From Chloroflexota bacterium (lineage in GTDB: Bacteria > Chloroflexota > UBA6077 > JAJPHF01), in the NCBI GenBank assembly GCA_019686175.1, contig JADGHJ010000007.1:1-35737 (forward strand): a stretch of DNA of 35,737 nt, given 5' to 3'. The position numbers and the translations under genes were made by a program. Below, piece by piece: positions 18,542 to 27,058 of this stretch. Under the pieces are notes generated by a model. That model worked only from the letters and a program-made list of their open reading frames with translations. It was not told where the DNA came from and did not search any database. Positions within the stretch are counted from its first letter, which is position 1, and each line of letters starts with the position of its first letter.

Positions 18542-20127
18542 TGGCCGCCCTACTCGAGCGCATCCGCATCCCCATCCTCGCCGTGGGCGTCCTGGCGCTG
18601 CTGGCCGCGGCCGCCTGGTACCTGGTCACCGGTGAGTTCGGCATCCCGCCGCGCGTGCTCCTGGTCGCCGGGGTCCTGCTAGTGGGCATCTACGTGGCCA
18701 TCGAGCCGGCCGAGGTGGCCGGCGCCCTCGGCGCGCGCACCACGCGCTACGGCGCCAACACCGTGCTCGCGGTAGTCGTGTTCATCGGCATCCTCGGCCT
18801 GCTGAACTTCCTGAGCATCCGCTACTCGCACCGCTGGGACGTCACCGCCAACCGGCAGTTCTCGCTGTCCGACCAGACCCAGAAGGTGCTCGACGGGCTC
18901 ACGCAGCCGGTCCACGTCATCGGCTTCATGGCCCCAGGCGAGCAGACGACCGAGAACACCGAGTCGCTGCTGCGCAACTACGAGACCGCCTCGGGCGGCA
19001 AGCTCACCTGGGAGATCATCGACCCGGACGCCAACCCCGGGATGGCGCGACAGTACAACATCCGCCAGTACAACACGCTGGTGTTCCAGCAGGGCGACAA
19101 GCGCCAGGATACCACCAGCCTGGACGAGGCCGGCATCACCGCCGCGCTGATCAAGCTCACGGCGGCCCAGCAACCGAAGGTGTACTTCCTCACGGGCCAC
19201 GGCGAGCGCAGCCCCGAGGCGGCGAGCCAGGACAGCTACTCGCAGATGCGCCAGGCGCTCCAGAACGACAACTACCAGGTCGAGCAGCTCAACCTGCTGA
19301 CCGCCCAGACCGTGCCCAGCGACGCCGCGGCCGTGGTCATCGCCAGCCCGCAACAGCCGCTGCTGCCCGAGGAGCTGACCGCGCTGAACCAGTACCTCGA
19401 CGCCGCCGGCCACGTCTTCCTGCTGGTCGATCCGCGCACGGCCGAGAACGTCGCGCCGCTGGTGCAGCGCTGGAACCTCTCGTTCAGCAACGACATCGTG
19501 CTCGACCTGGCCAACGCGCTGCAGGTGGGCCAGCTCGCCGACCCGCGCGCCATTGTGCTCCAGAAGTTCGGTTTCCACACGATCACGCGGGATCTCTCGC
19601 GGGACAGCATCCCCGTGCTGTTCGTAGAGGCCACCAGCATCAACGTGCCGTCCGAGCAGCAGTCCGGCGTGCAGATCACACGCCTGGCCGAGACCAGTGG
19701 TGACCGGAGCTGGACCAAGAAGCTGGACGCGCAGACCATCGAGTTCCAGGAGGGCGTGGACCAGCGTGGGCCGCTGGTGCTGGCGGTGGCCGTCGAGGCC
19801 GACGCGCCCAACGCGCCCGCGCCGCCCGACCGCCCCGATGCCCCGCCCGCGGCCCGGCCCAAGACCCGCGCGGTGATCGTGGCCGACGCCGACTTCCCGT
19901 CGAACAACGTGGCGCGCCCGCCGTTCGGCAACCGCGACTTGTTCGTCAACGCGGTGAACTGGCTCACGGGCTCGGAGGAACTCGCGTCGCTGCGCGCCCG
20001 CCCGCCGGAGCAGCGGCAGATCTTCCTGACGGGTGTGCAGCGCAACTCGATCTTCTTCACGACCGTGCTGTTCCTGCCGGCGCTCGTCCTGGCCACGGGC
20101 GCCCTGGTGTGGTGGAATCGCCGATGA
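18541..20127 (+). CDS. GldG-like ABC auxiliary protein
   Basis: The 528-aa protein has three N-terminal membrane segments (about 10-28, 37-55 and 72-92), then RYSHRWDVTANRQFSLSDQT, the hallmark entry to the extracytoplasmic GldG domain. A large soluble domain follows (VYFLTGHGER, then PLLPEELTALNQYLDAAG), with a Pro/Ala-rich linker near residue 420, and a final membrane helix near 505-524. The ATG at 18541 is preferred to a GTG at 18532, since GGAGG lies 8 nt before the ATG. It probably works with the ABC-2 permease on envelope-associated cargo; the cargo is unknown. Confidence 0.9.
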   Translation: MAALLERIRIPILAVGVLALLAAAAWYLVTGEFGIPPRVLLVAGVLLVGIYVAIEPAEVAGALGARTTRYGANTVLAVVVFIGILGLLNFLSIRYSHRWDVTANRQFSLSDQTQKVLDGLTQPVHVIGFMAPGEQTTENTESLLRNYETASGGKLTWEIIDPDANPGMARQYNIRQYNTLVFQQGDKRQDTTSLDEAGITAALIKLTAAQQPKVYFLTGHGERSPEAASQDSYSQMRQALQNDNYQVEQLNLLTAQTVPSDAAAVVIASPQQPLLPEELTALNQYLDAAGHVFLLVDPRTAENVAPLVQRWNLSFSNDIVLDLANALQVGQLADPRAIVLQKFGFHTITRDLSRDSIPVLFVEATSINVPSEQQSGVQITRLAETSGDRSWTKKLDAQTIEFQEGVDQRGPLVLAVAVEADAPNAPAPPDRPDAPPAARPKTRAVIVADADFPSNNVARPPFGNRDLFVNAVNWLTGSEELASLRARPPEQRQIFLTGVQRNSIFFTTVLFLPALVLATGALVWWNRR

Positions 20128-20798
20128 GTTTCCGTACCACCTGGATCCTCCTAGCCGTGTTCGTAGTGCTGGCCGCGGGAGTCTACTTCTTCGAGATCCG
20201 GCCGCGACCCGAGGTGTCGAGCCTCGACCCCAAGCTCCAGATCTGGAAGGTGAACAAGGACGCGGTGAATCGCGTGGTCACCATGTCCGGCGGCCAGGAG
20301 CAGATCATGGAGAAGCGCGCCGACGGGCTGTGGTACCTGATGCCGCAAGACGTGCGCGCCGATTACTGGCGGATCAGCGGCACGCTCATCCGGCTCAGCA
20401 ACATGCGCGCCAGCCGCAAGGTGACGGACAATCCCGCCGACCTCGCCACCTATGGATTGGACCAGCCGAAAGCCTCGCTCACCCTCGGCCTGCCCGACGG
20501 CCAGACCTATACCCTGCTGATCGGCGACAAGACGCCCAACGAGGGCGGCTACTACGCCAAGGAGCCCGACAGCAACACCATCTGGCTAGTGGGCACCTTC
20601 AACGTCGAGGACATCGAGCGGTTCGTGAAAGAGCCGGCCTACGAGCCCACACCGGTCCCGTCGCCGCAGCCCTCTGCGACACCCGAGGCGGCGGCGAGCG
20701 GCACACCCACGCCGGCCGCCACCGGCACGCCCAGCACCGGCGACTCCGTGCCGGTCGGCCTCCCTACGCCCGGGGTGGCCGCCACGCCCGGCTCGTAG
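20124..20798 (+). CDS. DUF4340 membrane-anchored protein
   Basis: The 224-aa protein has one N-terminal membrane helix (residues about 5-22), then a DUF4340-type domain. Recognisable parts are W near a VNRVVTMSGG strand, DGLWYLMPQD, and ATYGLDQPKASLTLGLPDG. The tail after residue 173 is low-complexity Pro/Thr/Ala/Ser, probably a flexible extracytoplasmic linker. The start overlaps the GldG-like stop by 4 nt (ATGA). DUF4340 genes often close GldAFG-like operons, so it is probably an accessory part of the same complex. It converges on the lipoprotein gene ending at 20862. Confidence 0.85.
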   Translation: MSFRTTWILLAVFVVLAAGVYFFEIRPRPEVSSLDPKLQIWKVNKDAVNRVVTMSGGQEQIMEKRADGLWYLMPQDVRADYWRISGTLIRLSNMRASRKVTDNPADLATYGLDQPKASLTLGLPDGQTYTLLIGDKTPNEGGYYAKEPDSNTIWLVGTFNVEDIERFVKEPAYEPTPVPSPQPSATPEAAASGTPTPAATGTPSTGDSVPVGLPTPGVAATPGS

Positions 20799-20861
20799 CC
20801 CGTAACTGATTGCGCCTCCGCGCTCTGGCTCGAACCCGCCCCGACCCATAAGCGCTGCGGC

Positions 20862-21956
20862 TCAGCTCCCACGCAGCCCCCGGATGAACCCGCTCTGATC
20901 CAGCTCGCGCACCAGCCGGTCGTCGTAGAAGGCGCGCGGATCGGCCGCGTGGGCCTCGGGCCGCTCGCGAGCCACCAGATCGAGCACGCCCTGCAGCGCC
21001 GCTTCCGAGGGATACGGCACGTCCTGGAGATCCTCCAGGAAGAGCTGGTAGCTGCGCTCCAGGATCTCGTCGTCGTCCGTGCTGGTGCCCTGGGCGAGCA
21101 GCCGCTTGGCCAGCGCCTTATCGCGCCGCAAGATCTCCACCGCCTCGATGTGCGCCTGGAGATAGCGGCGGACCGCCTCGGGGCGGCTGCTCAGGAACTC
21201 GCGGCGCACAGCGAGCACATTGGTGGGGAACGGTACGTGGTACTGCTTGGTGTCGGCGACCCGCGGGAAGCCCAGTCGCTCGGCCTGGAAGTTGGTCGGC
21301 ACGGCCACCACCGCCGCGTCGACGGCCCCCGCCACCAGCGCGTTCACCTGGTCGCGCGCCGTGCCGAGCTGGATGATCGTCGCGTCGCGCTCGTAGCTGA
21401 GGCCCGCGCGCTCCAGGAAGATGCGGGTGGCCATGTCGATGCCCGCGCCGCGGCGCGTGATCCCGATCCGCTGGCCGCGCAGGTCCTCGATGCGCTGAAT
21501 CTCGGGCCGCGCGTGCAAGAAGTAGCGCATCTCGTTGCTGTAACCCGCCACGATCACCAGGTCGCCGCCCACCAGGTCGTACTCCACCACGGCTAGACCG
21601 GTCATGAGCGCGAGATGCACGTCGCCCGCGGCCATGGCGGGCGGCGCCTGGGCGCCGGTGAGGATCGAGACCACCTCGGCCTGCAGCCCGTACTTGTCGA
21701 ACAGCCCCAGCTCCTGCGCGGCCCAGACCGGCAGCGTCTCGGCGCTGATGAACGTGATGGCCACCTTCAGTGGCTCGCGCGCCGCCACGGGCATCGCGGC
21801 CGTCGCGCCAGCGGCCCCTGAGGCACCGCTGGGGGGTGGTGTCGACACGGGGGGGCTGGAGCCACCTCCGCTGCCCGTGCAGGCGAGCAGCAGCCAGGGT
21901 AACAGGAGCACGGCCCGCGCCGGGCAGCGCAAGCGGTAGAACAATTGCTGAATCAC
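20862..21956 (-). CDS. NitT/TauT-type ABC substrate-binding lipoprotein (SBP2)
   Basis: This 364-aa lipoprotein starts at a GTG with GAGGGAG 5 nt upstream. The signal peptide ends in LLLAC (lipid-anchored Cys26), followed by a Ser/Gly/Pro linker. The NMT1/SsuA-like fold shows ELGLFDKYGL, GDVHLALMTG, LRGQRIGITRR and VDAAVVAVPTNFQAE. It is most like the binding protein at 25982-27058 (shared REPL, LRG.R.GITRR and an AV..SPTN/AVPTN segment). It is divergent from the LVIVD gene across 136 nt. No transporter partner is present and the ligand is unknown. Confidence 0.88.
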   Translation of the reverse strand: MIQQLFYRLRCPARAVLLLPWLLLACTGSGGGSSPPVSTPPPSGASGAAGATAAMPVAAREPLKVAITFISAETLPVWAAQELGLFDKYGLQAEVVSILTGAQAPPAMAAGDVHLALMTGLAVVEYDLVGGDLVIVAGYSNEMRYFLHARPEIQRIEDLRGQRIGITRRGAGIDMATRIFLERAGLSYERDATIIQLGTARDQVNALVAGAVDAAVVAVPTNFQAERLGFPRVADTKQYHVPFPTNVLAVRREFLSSRPEAVRRYLQAHIEAVEILRRDKALAKRLLAQGTSTDDDEILERSYQLFLEDLQDVPYPSEAALQGVLDLVARERPEAHAADPRAFYDDRLVRELDQSGFIRGLRGS

Positions 21957-21985
21957 ACTGGCTCCCTCTGGCACAATCTCGCCCC

Positions 21986-21991
21986 AGTGTA
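21986..21991 (-). promoter_or_regulatory. Candidate -10 box for SBP2
   Basis: The minus strand reads gcTACACTgggg, 30 nt before the GTG at 21956. The same TACACT hexamer is part of a good promoter at 25910-25938. No -35 box is evident here. Confidence 0.4.
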
Positions 21992-22059
21992 GCGCACGCT
22001 CGGCCTGGGGCGGCCTGGCCCCGGGCAAGTGGGTCGCGACACGGCACCTGCGCAGCAGC

Positions 22060-22065
22060 TACAAT
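22060..22065 (+). promoter_or_regulatory. Candidate -10 box for the LVIVD gene
   Basis: The plus strand reads gcagcTACAATgggag, 28 nt before the ATG. The context matches the fumC upstream box in 15 of 16 bases. A GCGACA lies 18 nt upstream as a poor -35. Confidence 0.45.
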
Positions 22066-22092
22066 GGGAGCCGATCGCTGCAAGGAGGCACC

Positions 22093-23349
22093 ATGATGGC
22101 AGCCGAAGCGCGCGACCTGGCGCTCGTCGCACACCACGATCTGGGCGGCGTCGGCAACGGGGGCGAGGGGCTCGTGCTCCAGGTGCGCCCCGACGGCCGC
22201 CGCATCTTCTACATCGCCCACGAGTCGGCGCCCCTGGCCGTCTCCATCCTCGACGTGACCGACCCGCGGCAGCCCGAACTGCTCGCCCAATTGCCCGTCG
22301 AGCACCCCCGCGTGCGCGGCAACTCGCTGGCCGTGGTGGACAACCTGCTGCTGGTCGCCCGCCAGGTGGCCCAGGCCGGCGAGCAGCCAGCGGGGCTGTG
22401 GCTGTACGATGTGTCCGACCCCGCCGCGCCGCGCGCCCTCTCGTTCTTCGACACCTCGGGCGGCCTCTCGCGCGGCGTGCACTTCGTGTGGTGCGTGGAC
22501 GGCAAGTACGCGCACCTGTCGACCGGCGCGCCGGACTTCGTGCCCACCTACCCGCCCGACGACCAGTTCTACATGATCGTGGATATCCAGGATCCCGAGC
22601 ACCCGCGCGAGGTGGGCCGCTGGTGGCTGCCCGGCACGCGCCAGGGCGACGACGCGCCGCCCATCACCCCGCGCCGCCGGCCGCGCGACAACGGCGCGCG
22701 CCTGCACAACGCCAATGTCCTGCCGGCGCGTCCCGACCGCGCCTACCTGGGCTACATCGATGGCGGCGTGATCGTGCTGGACATCAGCGACCCCACGGCG
22801 CCCCGCATGGTCGGCCGCCTGGTGTACCCCGACGACCTGCCCGGCTACGCCCACACCGCCACGCCGCTGCCGAACCGCAACTTGCTGGTAGTCGCCGAGG
22901 AGTCAGTAGTACCGGCCTGCCAGGATGCGCCGAAGCTGGTGCGCCTGGTGGACCTCGCCGACGAGACGCAGCCGCGCTTCCGCAGCGCGTTCCCGCAGCC
23001 GGCCAACCGCGACGAGCTGTGCCGGCGCGGCGGGCGCTTCGGCGCGCACAACGTGCACGAGATCATGCCGCTGCCGGGCTGCGGCGTGTCGGAGCACTTC
23101 GTGGTGGGCACCTTCTTCGCGGGCGGCGTACGCCTGTACGACATCCGCGACGCCGACCATCCCGAGGAGATCGCCTACTACATCCCTGAGGCCCCGCCCG
23201 ACTCGCCGATGGGCGCCATCCAGCTGAACGACGTGTACGTGGACGAGCGCGGGCTGATCTACACGGTCGACCGCCACACCGGTGGCCTGTACATCCTGGA
23301 GTACACCGGCCCGGTGACGCTCGATTGGCGGTCCGGCGCCGCCGCGTAG
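22093..23349 (+). CDS. LVIVD-repeat beta-propeller protein
   Basis: The 418-aa protein has repeated blades of the LVIVD type, in which a strand reading like (I/V)(L/V/I)D(V/I) is followed by D(P/A)..P. Examples are ILDVTDPRQPELL, LYDVSDPAAPRAL, IVDIQDPEHPREV, VLDISDPTAPRMV and LYDIRDADHPEEI. Such propellers are usually non-enzymatic surface or periplasmic domains, but no signal peptide is visible here, so location is uncertain. The second half has HTATPLPNRNLLVVAEE and HNVHEIMPL, His-rich loops that could bind metal. An ATGATG start follows AAGGAGG; either ATG may be used. It is divergent from SBP2 and ends 7 nt from the convergent stress-protein gene. Confidence 0.82.
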   Translation: MMAAEARDLALVAHHDLGGVGNGGEGLVLQVRPDGRRIFYIAHESAPLAVSILDVTDPRQPELLAQLPVEHPRVRGNSLAVVDNLLLVARQVAQAGEQPAGLWLYDVSDPAAPRALSFFDTSGGLSRGVHFVWCVDGKYAHLSTGAPDFVPTYPPDDQFYMIVDIQDPEHPREVGRWWLPGTRQGDDAPPITPRRRPRDNGARLHNANVLPARPDRAYLGYIDGGVIVLDISDPTAPRMVGRLVYPDDLPGYAHTATPLPNRNLLVVAEESVVPACQDAPKLVRLVDLADETQPRFRSAFPQPANRDELCRRGGRFGAHNVHEIMPLPGCGVSEHFVVGTFFAGGVRLYDIRDADHPEEIAYYIPEAPPDSPMGAIQLNDVYVDERGLIYTVDRHTGGLYILEYTGPVTLDWRSGAAA

Positions 23350-23356
23350 CCGGCGC

Positions 23357-23836
23357 TCAGCGGCCGCCCTCGCGCACCAGCAGCACCGGGCACGGAGCGT
23401 GGTCGAGCACGAACCGCGCCACATGCCCGACCGACCCCGGCCCCGTGGGTGGATGGCCCGGCGCGTCGCGCGCCCGCAGGGCCAGGAGATCGGCCGGCCA
23501 GCGCGCGGCCAGGGCGACCAGCGCGCGCTCGGGTCGGTCGGCGAGCAGCTCCTGCGTCGTCACGCCGCCGTAGCCGGCGCGGCGCAGCCCGGCCTCGGCA
23601 GCGGCCAACACCGCGCGGCCCCGCTCGCGCTCCACCGCCTCTACCTCGCCGCGCCGGTGCGGCGGCAGCGGCGGCCGGCCGATGAACCGCTGCCGCGCAC
23701 GTTCCCATTCGCGGCGCGCCTCGACGTCTACCACGTGCGCCAAGCGCACCTCGGCAGTCGCAGCGGGCAGCAAGCTCGCCAGCCGCGCCAGCCACGTGAA
23801 GTCGCCGCTCGGCCCGATCGCCATCAGCACGCGCAT
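23357..23836 (-). CDS. Universal stress protein (UspA family)
   Basis: The 159-aa single-domain protein begins with MRVLMAIGPSGD and ends with FVLDHAPCPVLLV, the usual first and last strands of the fold. The ATP-binding loop, G-x2-G-x9-G-(S/T) in the ATP-binding subgroup, is shortened and changed here (GHPPTGPGS), so nucleotide binding is doubtful. The ATG at 23836 has GGAGG 6 nt upstream, inside the end of the preceding transporter gene. The two genes are 3 nt apart and surely co-transcribed, suggesting a role tied to that transporter. Confidence 0.88.
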   Translation of the reverse strand: MRVLMAIGPSGDFTWLARLASLLPAATAEVRLAHVVDVEARREWERARQRFIGRPPLPPHRRGEVEAVERERGRAVLAAAEAGLRRAGYGGVTTQELLADRPERALVALAARWPADLLALRARDAPGHPPTGPGSVGHVARFVLDHAPCPVLLVREGGR

Positions 23837-23839
23837 CAC

Positions 23840-25120
23840 TCACCTCCCCATCCCCCACAGGGCCAGCGTCGCCGCGGCCAGCAGGCCCGGGGTCGTGATC
23901 AGCCCGACGCGGAAGTATTCCAGCGAGGAGATCGTGACGCCGCGCTGGCGGAGCAGCAACAGCCACAGCATGGTGGCCAGTGAACCGACGGTGGTCAGGT
24001 TCGGCCCCAGGTCGGCGCCCACGAGCGTGCCGTATGCGAGCAGCCCCCGCACGGGGCTCGACGGCAGGCTGTCGATGGCTGCCAGCTGGAGCAGTGCGGC
24101 GGGCACGTTGTTCACGAGGTTCGCCCCTAGGGCACTCAGGACCACCGCGGCGGCCGTGGCGCGGAGCGGGTCGTCGCCCGCCAGCGCGGCCAGCGCGTGC
24201 CCCAGCCCGGCGCTCAGCCCGGCGTTCTCCACCCCCTGCACGAGCACTAAGAAGCCAGCGATGAAGCCGAACAATCCCCAGGAGATCGCACTGGCCAGCC
24301 CGCGCGCGGCGAATTCGCCCCAAGCCACCGCGCCGCCGAGTAGCGCCGCGCCGCCCACCAACGCCACCAGCCCGAGCGGCCAACCGCGCCACGCCGCGTA
24401 GAGATACGCGCCGGCCAGCACGCCCAGCCCCAGCGCGGTGAGGCGGAAGCGCTGCGGCGCGCGCGTCAGGACCGCGGGTGGCGGGAGATCAGTCGGCGCG
24501 AAGCCGCCAGCCAGCTCGGCGCGGAACAGCCACAGGAACACGGCCACGTTCACCGCGATGGCCGCCAGCGCCGCTGGCAGCAGGTGGTGGAGGTAGTCGC
24601 CGAGCGAGGTGGGGAAGCGCTCGAGCACCAGGATGTTGATCGGGTTGCTCACGGGCAGCAGGAACGAGGCCGTATCGGCGATGAACGTGCAGGCGAAGGC
24701 GTAGGGGCGGGTGGGCAGGCCCAGGCGGAGAGTCAGCGTGTACACCACGGGCGTCAGAATCAGCGCCGTGGCGTCGTTGGACAGCACCGCCGTGAGGCCC
24801 GCGCCGAGCACGAAGAGGTTCAATAGCAGGCGGCTCCGACTCCCGCCCGCCGCGCGGGCCGCCAGCCAGGCCAGGACGTCGAACACCCCGGCGTGATCGG
24901 CCGCGGCGGCGATGAGCATCAGGCCGAGGAAGAAGGCGAACACGTTCCACGCCGCGAGGAGCAGCTGCGCCGCCTCGATGGGCTGCACGGCGCCGACCAG
25001 CACCACCAGCACCCCGCCCGCCAGCGCGCTGATCGCCTCGGGCGCCCCGCGGGGCCGCAGCATCACCGCCGCCAGCGTGACCAACGCGATCACGCCGACG
25101 GCCAGCTGCCGAGGCTCCAC
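23840..25120 (-). CDS. ArsB/NhaD-type ion transporter
   Basis: This 426-aa integral membrane protein has roughly 11-12 helices and belongs to the ion-transporter superfamily that includes ArsB. Signature segments are VLSNDATALILTPVVYTL, the mid-protein SNPINILV, and NLVNNVPAALL plus GADLGPNLTTVGSLATML, which match the ArsB family. It may export arsenite or antimonite, or carry another anion. No arsR, arsC or arsA lies nearby, so arsenic resistance is not shown. The start is a GTG with GGAG about 10 nt upstream. It is followed at once by the stress-protein gene. Confidence 0.85.
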   Translation of the reverse strand: MEPRQLAVGVIALVTLAAVMLRPRGAPEAISALAGGVLVVLVGAVQPIEAAQLLLAAWNVFAFFLGLMLIAAAADHAGVFDVLAWLAARAAGGSRSRLLLNLFVLGAGLTAVLSNDATALILTPVVYTLTLRLGLPTRPYAFACTFIADTASFLLPVSNPINILVLERFPTSLGDYLHHLLPAALAAIAVNVAVFLWLFRAELAGGFAPTDLPPPAVLTRAPQRFRLTALGLGVLAGAYLYAAWRGWPLGLVALVGGAALLGGAVAWGEFAARGLASAISWGLFGFIAGFLVLVQGVENAGLSAGLGHALAALAGDDPLRATAAAVVLSALGANLVNNVPAALLQLAAIDSLPSSPVRGLLAYGTLVGADLGPNLTTVGSLATMLWLLLLRQRGVTISSLEYFRVGLITTPGLLAAATLALWGMGR

Positions 25121-25235
25121 GGGCGGCTCGCTCCTCAGTGGCGTTTCTCGGGCATGTGCCGTTACAGGATAGGTGACCCTGCATCTGCCGTGCGCGCCAC
25201 TGATACGCTTCTACAGCCAAAGAGGGGAGATAAAG

Positions 25236-25733
25236 TCAGGACAGCGGCGGCTTGATCTCGATGCCGTACTTCCGCGCGGCCTGGAGGAGGTAATCCACCT
25301 GCTCCGGGGTGGGCGCGGCGAGCGTTGGCGGCGGTTCGGTCATCCCGGGAGCAGGCTGGCCCACTTCGGCGAAGAACCGCTCGATGCCCGCGGGCACCGC
25401 CAGGCCGAGCAGCCGGCCCACGGCCGTACCGATGTTGCGGTAGGTGTGGGTCACGCCCTTGGGCGTATGGACGAAGTCGCCGGGCCCCACACGCAACGGC
25501 GGTTGCCCTTCCCGATAGATCTCGAACTCGCCTTCGAGAATGAAGAAGTCCTCGTGCTCGCGGTGGTGCACGTGGGGTGGGGGACCGTTGCCAGGAGCGA
25601 CCGCATTGATCCAGACCGCATACGCATCGCCAGTATCCTTGCCGGACAGCTTGACCGTGTTGAGATCGCCGACGACCAGAAAGCCCTCGCCGGCCCCAGA
25701 CGGGACATAGATGACCTCCGACGATTGCGCCAT
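25236..25733 (-). CDS. Single-domain cupin protein
   Basis: The 165-aa protein contains one cupin barrel. The first motif has His54, His56 and Glu61 (PHVHHREHED), and the second has His96 (PKGVTHTYRN), giving a complete metal site. Function is not specified by the fold. The C-terminal 45 residues form an extra tail rich in Pro and Ala. A good GGGAGG lies 6 nt before the ATG. It is divergent from the binding protein that starts at 25982, across 248 nt, and is a candidate enzyme or sensor in the catabolic block. Confidence 0.85.
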   Translation of the reverse strand: MAQSSEVIYVPSGAGEGFLVVGDLNTVKLSGKDTGDAYAVWINAVAPGNGPPPHVHHREHEDFFILEGEFEIYREGQPPLRVGPGDFVHTPKGVTHTYRNIGTAVGRLLGLAVPAGIERFFAEVGQPAPGMTEPPPTLAAPTPEQVDYLLQAARKYGIEIKPPLS

Positions 25734-25909
25734 ACGTGCCCTCCCTACGCCGGACTCGGTCCGAAAATATGCCGGCGATGGTACACTGCCGCGGCGCGCC
25801 GGTCAATCCTCATGCTGTGGCCGAGCGGGCACGAGGGGGACATGCAGGCTGGATACCACACTCGACCGCGCCTGTCGATCGACGCGCGGGAGCGGACGGC
25901 GACCAGGGC

Positions 25910-25938
25910 TTGACGCCGCGCGACGCCCTCCCTACACT
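25910..25938 (+). promoter_or_regulatory. Sigma-70-type promoter for SBP3
   Basis: TTGACG (25910-25915) and TACACT (25933-25938) are separated by exactly 17 nt, the best promoter match in the window. Transcription would begin near 25945, giving a leader of about 37 nt before the ATG at 25982. Confidence 0.65.
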
Positions 25939-25981
25939 GGCGCTCACCGACGATTGCCGAGGGCAACGGAGAGGAACGGTG

Positions 25982-27058
25982 ATGCTGTGGCTCGTGTTGC
26001 GCGTGGTGACGGGCGGGCTCCTGCTCGTGCTGCTGGGGTGCAGTAGCCCGTCGGCGGCTCCAGTCCCGCCCGCGAGCAGCGCGCCGCCGGCCGCGCAGAC
26101 GGCCGAGCGCGGCGCTCCCGTGCCCACCTCCGTGGCCCGTGAGCCCCTGCGCCTCGTCTACGCCACGCGCGACGGCGGCGTGGTGCCGCTGTGGCTGGCC
26201 GCCGAGGCGGGCATCTACGCGCGCCACGGCATCGACGCCACGCTGCGCTACGTCAGCAGCGGCACGCTCAGCATGCAGGCCCTGCTCGCCGGCGAGGCCG
26301 ACGCGGGCATCACGGCAGCGAGCGCCGTGGTGGCCGCGGGGCTCAGCGGCGCCGACACGATCTACATCGGCGCCATCCAGCGCACCTTCGGCTTCTGGCT
26401 GGTCGCCACGCCCGACGTGGCCAGCCCGGCCGACCTGCGCGGCAAGCGCGTCGGCATCACGCGCCGCAACTCGACCTCGGATGTGGCCCTCCAGTACTAC
26501 CTGCGCCAGCTCGGTCTCTCGCCCCAGAGCGACGCGACGGTGGTGGAAGTGGGCGAGCACGCGGCGATGCTGTCCGCGCTCCAGAGCGGAGCTATTCAGG
26601 CGGCGGTGACCTCGTCGCCCACCAACGTGGTGGCCGTCCGCAACGGCGCCCGCGAGCTGGCCGACCTGACCCAGCTCGGGGTCGAGTACCCGCAGTCGAC
26701 CCTCGTCACCACCCGCCGCTTCGCCACCGAGCACCGCGACCTGGTGCTGCGCTTCCTGCGCGCGATCTGGGAGGCGACGCACCTGTACAAGACGGACCGC
26801 GCGCTGGCGCTGCAGGTGATGCGCCAGTACCTGCAGAGCGACGACGAGGAGCTGCTGGCGGTGGTGTACGATACCTACACGACGCGGCTGGTGCAGGACG
26901 TGCCACGCGCCTACCTGGAGGGCACGCGCACCATCCTCGCCGAGCTGGCGCCCACCACCCCGGGCGCGCAGGACGCCGACCCCGCGCAGTTCCTCGACAC
27001 TAGCTTCCAGGAGGCGCTCGACCACGAGGGGCTGGAGGCGCAGCTGTACGGGCGCTAA
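25982..27058 (+). CDS. NitT/TauT-type ABC substrate-binding lipoprotein (SBP3)
   Basis: This 358-aa lipoprotein has a signal peptide ending VLLGC (Cys20) and a Ser/Ala/Pro linker. The fold shows LWLAAEAGIYARHGI, GEADAGITAAS, DLRGKRVGITRRNS and AAVTSSPTN. It is a paralogue of SBP2 at 20862-21956. The start is a GTGATG pair after GAGAGGAA, and a textbook promoter lies upstream. Its stop overlaps the convergent dehydrogenase stop by 4 nt (shared CTAA). No permease or ATPase is present. The ligand is unknown, although the neighbours suggest a small organic compound. Confidence 0.88.
   Translation: MLWLVLRVVTGGLLLVLLGCSSPSAAPVPPASSAPPAAQTAERGAPVPTSVAREPLRLVYATRDGGVVPLWLAAEAGIYARHGIDATLRYVSSGTLSMQALLAGEADAGITAASAVVAAGLSGADTIYIGAIQRTFGFWLVATPDVASPADLRGKRVGITRRNSTSDVALQYYLRQLGLSPQSDATVVEVGEHAAMLSALQSGAIQAAVTSSPTNVVAVRNGARELADLTQLGVEYPQSTLVTTRRFATEHRDLVLRFLRAIWEATHLYKTDRALALQVMRQYLQSDDEELLAVVYDTYTTRLVQDVPRAYLEGTRTILAELAPTTPGAQDADPAQFLDTSFQEALDHEGLEAQLYGR

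Noticed and set aside
23840-25120. Calling the transporter a confirmed arsenite pump
   Set aside because: Only family-level motifs are seen; arsR, arsC and arsA are absent nearby.
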